Shown here: positions 58,010 to 64,000 of the stretch, piece after piece | Layout of the letters: every line of letters starts with the position of its first letter | Numbering within the stretch: the stretch's first letter is position 1 | DNA from: Schaalia odontolytica | GTDB lineage: Bacteria; Actinomycetota; Actinomycetes; Actinomycetales; Actinomycetaceae | Length of the DNA: 64,000 nt | Reading direction: 5' to 3' | Assembly (NCBI RefSeq): GCF_024584435.1 | Contig: NZ_CP102197.1 | Coordinates: 1,116,001 to 1,180,000, forward strand | Made by a program: the position numbers and the translations under genes | Notes under the pieces: generated by a model | The model's input: only the letters and a program-made list of their open reading frames with translations | Database searches by the model: none | What the model was told of the DNA's origin: nothing

Positions 58010-60696
58010 TGCTGCTCTCCCTTCGCCGCCTCCGACGCGTCGCCCGCGCCGTCCTCATCGCCGAGGCCGGGGTCGGCCTCGTCCGCGTCCTCTCCCCCGC
58101 GCTCACCGAGGGAGGAGGCCAGCGCCGCCGAGATCGACGCGCCCACGGCCGCAGCACCCCGCGCGATGCGCGAGCGCGCGCCCTGCACGCGGCGGGTGAG
58201 CAGCGAGCGCACGTCCCCCTCATCCATGGCGCCGAGGAGCTGCTGGCGCGCCAAGGCCTCGCGAACGTACTGGAGGCCGATCAGGAAGGTGATGACGAGA
58301 AGGACCCACACGATCCACGCGCCCAGCACGATCGGCACCTCCGCGACGTTCGCGACCGACAGGACGGCGAGCGCCACCGGGACGACAATGCCGACGACGA
58401 TCGATACGCGGCGAATCCTCGGGTAGCGGCGCTCGAAGCGCGCGGCACGACCGCTGACCGAGCGCTGGAAGCCGTCGTGGTCCGCCAGGGCCGCCACGAT
58501 CTGCGTCAGGCGGTAGCGGTTCGAGGGAACGCGCGTCGCCTCGGCCAGGAAGAGCCCGGAGGACGCCAGGTCGCGAGTCACCATCGCGTTCAAGTTCACC
58601 AGGAAAGGCCGCAGCGCGAGGCCAATCGCGAAAGCAAGCAGCGCCTCACCGCCGAGAACAGCCAAGCACAACAGGTAGGTGTGCCCATAGAACCCAGCCA
58701 CGATCTCACGCAGCGCATTAATGCCGTAGGTGAAGGGAAATAGCGGGTGCAGGAACCGGAAGAAGGAGGGCAGCATCTCGACCGGGTACAGGCCCGCAGA
58801 GCCGGGAATCTGCACGACCATGATGATGACGCACAAGCCCTTGCCGATGTGCTGGAAGCACGTCGACAGCATGTAGATAATCGACACGAACACCAGCGAA
58901 ATGATCACGGCTGTCCCCACGAACGCCGGGCGCGACACGGTCTGCACGCCGATGATGAGGTCACCGATCGACACGACGAGCGCCTGGATGAGGGCGAAGA
59001 AAGCGAGCAGCATCCACCGGCCCATGTACTTGGCTGCAGAGGAAGTGGGGCCGATCCCCTCTTCATCCACGTCAAGCTTGACAAGGAGGACAATCGAGAA
59101 CGCGCCGATCCACAGGGCCAGGTTCGTAAACAGCGGAGCCATCGCGGAACCGTAGGCCGCGACCGGGTAGACGGCCTGCGTCTCGATCGTCGTCGGCGCG
59201 GCCATGAAAGAGGCGATCGACTCGGCGTTGACTCCCAGGGCGTTCGCCAGGTCGCGCAGCGTATTCGAGGAGGACAGCGCCGAGATGTCCGTCGCCACCG
59301 AGTCGAGGTCGGTCTTGATCGCGGCGACATTCGTCGAGCTGGTCTGGGTCGCCGTCTTCGCCCCGTCCAAGAGGGAATCGAGCTGGTCGAGCAGGCCCGA
59401 CACCTGCTCGCGCTGACTGCGCAGCGTGTCCAGCGAGCCACGCATCGACGAGGACGCGCTCGAGAAATCGTCCAGCGCCGACGAAATCGCGGGTAGCTGG
59501 GAAGACACGCCGCTGCGAGCATTCGTCACCGAGGCCGACACAGCCGCGGACGCGTCGGAGGCTGACGTCAGCGCGTTCGTGATCGAGGTGGACGTGGCCG
59601 ACAGGCCCGAGTTGAGGGTCGTCAGGTTGCCGAGGGCCGCAGACAGCGCCGCGTTCTGGTTCGTCAGGTCGGTCAGAGCCGTGCCCGCCGCAGGCAGGTT
59701 CCCGATCCCCAGAGCGTTCAGCTCCGCGAGCACCTCGCCCACCGAGTCGTTGATCGACGTGCCTTCGGCGAGCAGGCCGCCCACGCGTCCGGACGCGCCC
59801 TGCACCGCGCCGTCAAGGGTGCCCGCGTTCGCGGACACGCCCGCCAGGGCGCTCGCCGCGTTGGAGGACAGCCCGTCAAGGGCCCCGCCCATCTGGGTCG
59901 AGAACTGCGCCAGGGACGAGCGAGAATCGCTCACCAGCTGGTCCGCCTGGTCCAGTGATGCCGAGAGGTCAGAGGCCGCGGCGTCCAGCTCGCTCAGGGT
60001 CGTGCGCGCGGAGGCCACCGAGGCCTTCGCCACGTCGATCTTCTCCCCCATGCCACCCAGGGTTTGTGAGGCGCCGTCCAGCTTGGCCGAGGCCTCGGAC
60101 ACGGACGCGGATACGTCCGAACGTTTCTGGTCAGCGGTGGTCGCGATACTCACCCCGGCCTCGGACGCCTTCTCCGACAAAATCTTGGCCACCGTCGACA
60201 CGAACGCCGAGTTGATCTGGCGGTCCAAAGCCGTCGCGCCCGCCCCCGTGATCTTCGGCGCGACGGCATTGTTCTTCTCGTTGACGTAGTACGCGATGTT
60301 CGGTTTCACGTAGCTGCCGTCCACGATTCCCGTCAGGTCGCGCGAAAAGGACGCTGGGATGATGAAAGCCGCGTAGGAATCACCGCGCTCCACCTCGGCT
60401 CGCGCCTCGTCGGCGCTGACGAAATGCCACCCCAGCTGGGTGTTGTCTGCCAGCTTGGACTCCAGCATCGCGCCGACATTCACCGTGCCCAGCCGCTCCT
60501 TGGTAGCTCCCTCGTCCTCGTTGGCCACCGCCACGCGGATGTGCGAGGTCTGAGAGTAGGGATCCCAGAAACCAGCGATGTTGAACCACGCGTAGAGCGC
60601 GGGAACAAACGCCATGCCGATGATGACAATCCAGGCGGCCGGTACGCTCACCAGCCGGACAAGATCACGACGAAATATCCTCACGGAACCTCGCAC
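58006..60696 (-). CDS. YhgE/Pip-family ABC-2-type membrane protein 2
   Basis: 896 aa, the first of the pair. N-terminal helix (VSVPAAWIVIIGMAFVPALYAWF), NIAGFWDPYSQTSHIRVAVANEDEG, coiled-coil ectodomain (about 190-510) and C-terminal helices including SLVFVSIIYMLSTCFQHIGKG and FPFTYGINALREIVAGFYGHTY. It has an extra C-terminal membrane pair and a long acidic/Ala cytosolic tail (EDADEADPGLGDEDGAGDAS) that the partner lacks. 18 bp after smpB's end on the same strand lies its start side; the genes are in one direction with smpB upstream. Confidence 0.9.
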   Translation of the reverse strand: MRGSVRIFRRDLVRLVSVPAAWIVIIGMAFVPALYAWFNIAGFWDPYSQTSHIRVAVANEDEGATKERLGTVNVGAMLESKLADNTQLGWHFVSADEARAEVERGDSYAAFIIPASFSRDLTGIVDGSYVKPNIAYYVNEKNNAVAPKITGAGATALDRQINSAFVSTVAKILSEKASEAGVSIATTADQKRSDVSASVSEASAKLDGASQTLGGMGEKIDVAKASVASARTTLSELDAAASDLSASLDQADQLVSDSRSSLAQFSTQMGGALDGLSSNAASALAGVSANAGTLDGAVQGASGRVGGLLAEGTSINDSVGEVLAELNALGIGNLPAAGTALTDLTNQNAALSAALGNLTTLNSGLSATSTSITNALTSASDASAAVSASVTNARSGVSSQLPAISSALDDFSSASSSMRGSLDTLRSQREQVSGLLDQLDSLLDGAKTATQTSSTNVAAIKTDLDSVATDISALSSSNTLRDLANALGVNAESIASFMAAPTTIETQAVYPVAAYGSAMAPLFTNLALWIGAFSIVLLVKLDVDEEGIGPTSSAAKYMGRWMLLAFFALIQALVVSIGDLIIGVQTVSRPAFVGTAVIISLVFVSIIYMLSTCFQHIGKGLCVIIMVVQIPGSAGLYPVEMLPSFFRFLHPLFPFTYGINALREIVAGFYGHTYLLCLAVLGGEALLAFAIGLALRPFLVNLNAMVTRDLASSGLFLAEATRVPSNRYRLTQIVAALADHDGFQRSVSGRAARFERRYPRIRRVSIVVGIVVPVALAVLSVANVAEVPIVLGAWIVWVLLVITFLIGLQYVREALARQQLLGAMDEGDVRSLLTRRVQGARSRIARGAAAVGASISAALASSLGERGGEDADEADPGLGDEDGAGDASEAAKGEQQ

Positions 60697-60714
60697 GAGG
60701 TCGCCTTCTTTCCC

Positions 60715-61242
60715 TTACCTGCGAGCCTGCTTCACATAGCGGCGGATCGCGCGCTCGGCCTCGCGCTGATCCTGCTTCTCACGCAGCGCCTGTCGCTTGT
60801 CCCACTCCTGCTTGCCCTTGGCCAGGGCGATCTCCACCTTCACGCGCCCACCGATGAAGTACAGCTCCAGCGGGACAATCGTGTAGCCCTTGGCGGACAC
60901 CCGGTCGGCCATGCGGTCGATCTCAGCCCGGTGAAGGAGCAGCTTACGCTTGCGCGTCGGGGCGTGATTCGTCCACGACCCCTGGGAATACAGGGGGATG
61001 TTCGCGCCGTAGAGCCAGGCCTCTCCACCGTTGATCTCCACCCACGCATCGACCAGGGAGGCCCGTCCCATGCGCAGAGCCTTGACCTCGGTGCCCATGA
61101 GGGACAGGCCCGCCTCCCACGTGTCCTCGATCGTGTAGTCGTGGCGCGCCTTCTTGTTGCGGGCGATCGTCTTCTTCGCGTCGGAGGCCGCCTTCGCGCG
61201 CTGGCCCTCCGTGGGCTTGGGCTTCTTCCATTCCTTCGGCAT
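60715..61242 (-). CDS. smpB: SsrA-binding protein SmpB
   Basis: 175 aa from ATG 61240-61242 (GGGAGG upstream). KTIARNKKARHDYTIEDTWEAGLSLMGTEVKALRMGRASLVDAWVEI and LLLHRAEID are the OB-fold signatures; the basic C-terminal tail (KQDQREAERAIRRYVKQARR) is the helix that mimics mRNA in the channel. It binds tmRNA, encoded 5 kb away. Preceded by a terminator that ends the ftsEX-M23 unit. Confidence 0.97.
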   Translation of the reverse strand: MPKEWKKPKPTEGQRAKAASDAKKTIARNKKARHDYTIEDTWEAGLSLMGTEVKALRMGRASLVDAWVEINGGEAWLYGANIPLYSQGSWTNHAPTRKRKLLLHRAEIDRMADRVSAKGYTIVPLELYFIGGRVKVEIALAKGKQEWDKRQALREKQDQREAERAIRRYVKQARR

Positions 61243-61281
61243 GCCTGCCTCCCTTCGACGATGCTCCCCGGCCGCAAGGAC

Positions 61282-61313
61282 TGACCCCCGCAGCGAAAAC
61301 GCTACGGGGGTCA
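61282..61313 (-). terminator. Terminator of the ftsE-ftsX-M23 operon
   Basis: TGACCCCCGCAGCG (61282-61295) pairs with CGCTACGGGGGTCA (61300-61313) with one mismatch, loop 4 nt, 14 bp after the M23 stop. T tract weak. Confidence 0.7.
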
Positions 61314-61326
61314 ATCCTAACGCGGA

Positions 61327-62601
61327 TTACAGGTAATCCATGGGTTCAACGTAGCTTCCGTTCTGAAGAACACCAAAGTGCAGGTGGCAGCCGGTGGCGT
61401 ATCCGGTGGAACCGACCTCCCCCAGGGCATCCCCGGCGTTGACATACTGCCCCGGCGAGACATACTGCGCCTGCATGTGCAGGTACTCCGTGATCACCGA
61501 GTTCCCGCCCACGATACCGTGGTTGATATCCACGTAGTTGCCCGCCGACACGTCCGCAGACACCGCGTTGACGTAGCCCGAGGCGACCGCGCGAATGACC
61601 GTGCCGCAGTCGGCGGCCATGTCGGTTCCCGAGTGGCCCTTCATGATGCCCAGCACCGGGTGGTAGCGCATCCCGAACGGGCTGGTCACAACGATCGGAA
61701 TGTCCAGCGGGTTGCGGAAGCCGGAGGAGGAGACGTAGCTGGTGCCGGAGGCCCGGTTGGCCGCGTCGATGGCGGCCAACTCGGCGCTTCGCGCCTGGTA
61801 GTCGGCCTCGGCCTGACTCAGCGAGGCCTCGACCTGTCCCTTCTGAGCGTCCCACTCCGCTTGCTTCGCGGTGGCCTGCTCCTTGAGGCCATTGAGCTCG
61901 GTGAGCTTGGCGTCGGCCTCATCCTTGGCGCTCTGGGCCTCGGCCTCCGCCTGCGCCGCCTTCTCCTCCAGCTCGGCAATGCGGCCCGTGATCGCGCTCT
62001 GGCGCGTGGCCCGAGTGCGCTGCGACGAGGACACGTCAAGCGCTGCCGTCATGGTCTGGCTCTCGGTGCGCAGCGCCATGTCGGCCGCCGCCGCTCGCTC
62101 CGTGATCGACTGAGTTCCACCGGCCGTGAGGGCGACGGCAACCGGGTCGATGTTCCCCTCCCGGTACTTGCGACGAACCAGGTCAGCGATCGCCCGCTGC
62201 GCGTCGTTGGCCTGCGCGCTCGCCTGCGTCAGAGACTCGTCGATTCGTCCCTGCTCGCCCTGAGCGGCATTCAGCTCCCCCAGGATCGTGGCGTGCTCCC
62301 GGGACTTAGCGTCGTAGGTCGCGGCCGCAGCATCGTAGGCAGCCTGAGCAACTGGGATCTGCCCGTTGAGGGCCTGTAGGTCGATGAAAACCTGGGCGAG
62401 CGAGGCATCGATCCCCTCCAGCTGAGACTGGAGGGCATTCACCGTGGCTTCGGCCTCCGCGGCGGCCGTCGCGGCCGCATCACGATCTCCGTCCGCCAGG
62501 GCGGGAGCGGCCTGAGTCATCGCCGCGAAGGAGCACGCTGCCACGACCAGCGCACCAACTCGCAGGACGCGCCTTCTACTTCTCATCACGGAAAGAACCA
62601 T
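61327..62601 (-). CDS. FtsEX-linked M23 peptidoglycan endopeptidase
   Basis: 424 aa from ATG 62599-62601, 5 nt after the ftsX stop; ATG 62586 is an alternative. Signal peptide (VLRVGALVVAACSFAAMTQAAPALA), long coiled coil (about 35-280), then a LytM domain with GHSGTDMAADCG, YVDINHGI and CHLHFGV carrying the zinc ligands. Layout as in EnvC/RipC-type proteins that FtsEX controls, but with a complete LytM active site, so it is probably a hydrolase itself. The gene order ftsE-ftsX-M23 supports regulation by FtsEX during division. Confidence 0.94.
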   Translation of the reverse strand: MVLSVMRSRRRVLRVGALVVAACSFAAMTQAAPALADGDRDAAATAAAEAEATVNALQSQLEGIDASLAQVFIDLQALNGQIPVAQAAYDAAAATYDAKSREHATILGELNAAQGEQGRIDESLTQASAQANDAQRAIADLVRRKYREGNIDPVAVALTAGGTQSITERAAAADMALRTESQTMTAALDVSSSQRTRATRQSAITGRIAELEEKAAQAEAEAQSAKDEADAKLTELNGLKEQATAKQAEWDAQKGQVEASLSQAEADYQARSAELAAIDAANRASGTSYVSSSGFRNPLDIPIVVTSPFGMRYHPVLGIMKGHSGTDMAADCGTVIRAVASGYVNAVSADVSAGNYVDINHGIVGGNSVITEYLHMQAQYVSPGQYVNAGDALGEVGSTGYATGCHLHFGVLQNGSYVEPMDYL

Positions 62602-62606
62602 GGCAA

Positions 62607-63521
62607 TCACGCCTTCGTGTACTTGGCCAGCGAGAACGCCGAGGCCACGACCGCCAGGGCAACGGCAGCCAGGACAAGGATCGGCGTCATGATCGCCACC
62701 TCGCCCATGCCGATGAAGTTCGTCCACTTGAAGGATGGCGCCATCCACCCCTGAACGACGACATGCACACCGGCGAAAAGGGTTCCGATGGCGAAAACCG
62801 CGCCGACAAGCGCAGCGAGCGCACCCTCGATCATGAACGGAGCCTGAATAAACAGGTTGGAGGCACCCACGTATCGCATGATCTGGGTCTCCTGCTCGCG
62901 GCTCATCGCGCTCAGGCGGATCGTCGTCGAAATCAGCAGGATCGCTGCGACGACCATGATCGCGCCCAGCCCCAGGGCGGCAGTACGCGCCGCACCGAGG
63001 ACGCGGAAGAGAGGCTCGACAACCTCGCGCTGATCGCGCACCTCCGACACGCCTGGCGTGCCCGAGAACTCCTCCTTGATGACGGAATACTGTTCCGGAT
63101 TGACCAGCTTGATGCGGAACGCAAACTGAAGCATGTCCGGACTCGTCCACTGCTTGAGGGTGCCGTTGCCGTTGAGGCGCTGGAAGTTGTCGTAGGCTTC
63201 TTCCTTTGTTTCCTCGTAGACGTGGGCGACATACTCGGTCATCTCCGACGAGGCCAGCTTCTGACGTACCGCGTCGATCTGCGCCTCGGTTGCTTCCGTC
63301 GCGTTGCAGTTGGGTGCCGCGTCGTTGCTCGCGCACATGTAGACGGTGACCTCGATCTTGTCGTACCACTCCGACTTCATCTTGGACACCTGCATCTGGG
63401 TCAAGCCCGCGATGCCCACGAACAGCAGCGACACGAAGGTCACGATGATGACGGCCACGCTCATCGCCCTGTTGCGCGACAGGCCCTTGCCGACCTCGGA
63501 CAGAATAAAACGAAGCTTCAC
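62607..63521 (-). CDS. ftsX: Cell division protein FtsX
   Basis: 304 aa from GTG 63519-63521 with GGGGAGG 7 nt upstream. VKLRFILSEVGKGLSRNRAMSVAVIIVTFVSLLFVGIAGL is the N-terminal cytosolic and membrane part, an extracellular loop (about 45-165) follows, then three helices (LGAIMVVAAILLISTTIRLSAMSREQETQIMRYVGA contains the FtsX motif). Partner of FtsE; together they transmit ATP-driven change to the M23 hydrolase. The extracellular loop has two Cys (CASNDAAPNC), typical of actinobacterial FtsX. Confidence 0.96.
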   Translation of the reverse strand: MKLRFILSEVGKGLSRNRAMSVAVIIVTFVSLLFVGIAGLTQMQVSKMKSEWYDKIEVTVYMCASNDAAPNCNATEATEAQIDAVRQKLASSEMTEYVAHVYEETKEEAYDNFQRLNGNGTLKQWTSPDMLQFAFRIKLVNPEQYSVIKEEFSGTPGVSEVRDQREVVEPLFRVLGAARTAALGLGAIMVVAAILLISTTIRLSAMSREQETQIMRYVGASNLFIQAPFMIEGALAALVGAVFAIGTLFAGVHVVVQGWMAPSFKWTNFIGMGEVAIMTPILVLAAVALAVVASAFSLAKYTKA

Positions 63522-63525
63522 TGGC

Positions 63526-64000
63526 TTACCTCCCCGCCCCGTAGACGCCGCGGTTTTGATCACGCACGACGTCACCGGCCTCAAGTTCGATGACGCGCTT
63601 GCGCATCTGATTAACAATGTCGGCATCGTGGGTCGCCATCACAACCGTCGTGCCGGTACGGTTGATTCGATCCAGGAGACGCATGATGCCCAACGACGTT
63701 TCGGGGTCCAGGTTTCCGGTGGGCTCATCGGCGAGGAGTAGCTCAGGGCGATTGACCATGGCGCGCGCGATCGCCACGCGCTGTTCCTCGCCGCCGGAGA
63801 GCTCGTGCGGAAGTCGGGATTCCTTCCCCGACAGTCCCACCAGTTCCAGCGCGTCGGGAACGGCTGTCTCGATCGCATGGCGCGGCTTGCCTATCACCTG
63901 CATGGCCAACGCCACGTTCTCGTACACGGTCTTGGAGGGCAGCAGGCGGAAGTCCTGGAAGACCGTGCCGATCTGGCGGCGCAGCTTCGGCACCGCCCAC
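63526..64000 (-). CDS. ftsE: Cell division ATP-binding protein FtsE, 5' part missing
   Basis: 158 codons to the window edge. Q-loop [10 protein letters not shown], signature [15 protein letters not shown], Walker [16 protein letters not shown]-loop [11 protein letters not shown]. Walker A lies beyond the edge. Stop 5 bp before the ftsX start. The C terminus ([19 protein letters not shown]) is short, as in plain FtsE. Confidence 0.95.
   Translation of the reverse strand, partial: WAVPKLRRQIGTVFQDFRLLPSKTVYENVALAMQVIGKPRHAIETAVPDALELVGLSGKESRLPHELSGGEEQRVAIARAMVNRPELLLADEPTGNLDPETSLGIMRLLDRINRTGTTVVMATHDADIVNQMRKRVIELEAGDVVRDQNRGVYGAGR

Noticed and set aside
56183..58426. Open frame of 747 codons on the plus strand
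   Set aside because: Antisense to the first YhgE gene, Arg/Gly-rich and without any domain.

Overview
The window is high-GC, gene-dense and actinobacterial. Leaderless starts, rph-rdgB and clpS-DUF2017-murI linkage, ftsE-ftsX-M23 peptidase-smpB order, and big secreted proteins with choline-binding-type repeats together suggest an oral or mucosal member of the Actinomycetaceae (Schaalia/Actinomyces type). This placement is inference from gene content; no 16S or marker comparison was possible.

Layout. 1-10.6 kb is housekeeping: a partial nudC, rph-rdgB, a divergent LysR/membrane protein pair, the clpS-DUF2017-murI-MBL operon, pncB, a DEAD/DEAH helicase with a DUF3039 zinc protein, and nagB. 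10.6-20.9 kb is a divergent catabolic locus. One arm is ROK repressor, M81 metallopeptidase, ROK sugar kinase and CutC-like protein, joined by 4-bp overlaps. The other arm is a complete oligopeptide-type ABC importer. 21-25 kb holds hupB, a fused remnant of a LacI repressor and a sugar permease (deletion scar), and a purine permease fused to a UraD-like domain.

25.3-39.2 kb is a cluster of three very large paralogous surface proteins (1075, 1064 and 2211 aa) with Ig-like domains, TpLRR/BspA-type leucine-rich repeats and C-terminal wall-binding repeats. The largest also carries a subtilisin-family protease. Near-identical blocks, including a duplicated end of the upstream permease gene, show that the cluster grew by duplication and is still being homogenised.

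39.4-49.2 kb is an accessory, partly decayed region: YbjQ, head-to-head truncated GyrI-like and NYN-domain genes, an interrupted hydrolase, a mirror-symmetric 3+3 array of 9-bp motifs with 19-bp period, an orphan NADAR (DarG1-like) antitoxin of low GC, a persulfide-response operon (CoA-disulfide reductase/rhodanese, CstR-like repressor, small Cys-rich protein) with a clear operator, a three-gene operon ending in an XRE-ImmA/IrrE metallopeptidase, and small gene fragments. 49.2-55.1 kb is an FbpABC/AfuABC-type ABC importer with a 2H phosphoesterase gene, a LacI repressor and two operator-like palindromes. 55.2-64 kb has ssrA (tmRNA), two YhgE/Pip membrane proteins, smpB, an M23 peptidoglycan hydrolase, ftsX and partial ftsE. 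tmRNA and its partner SmpB lie about 5 kb apart.
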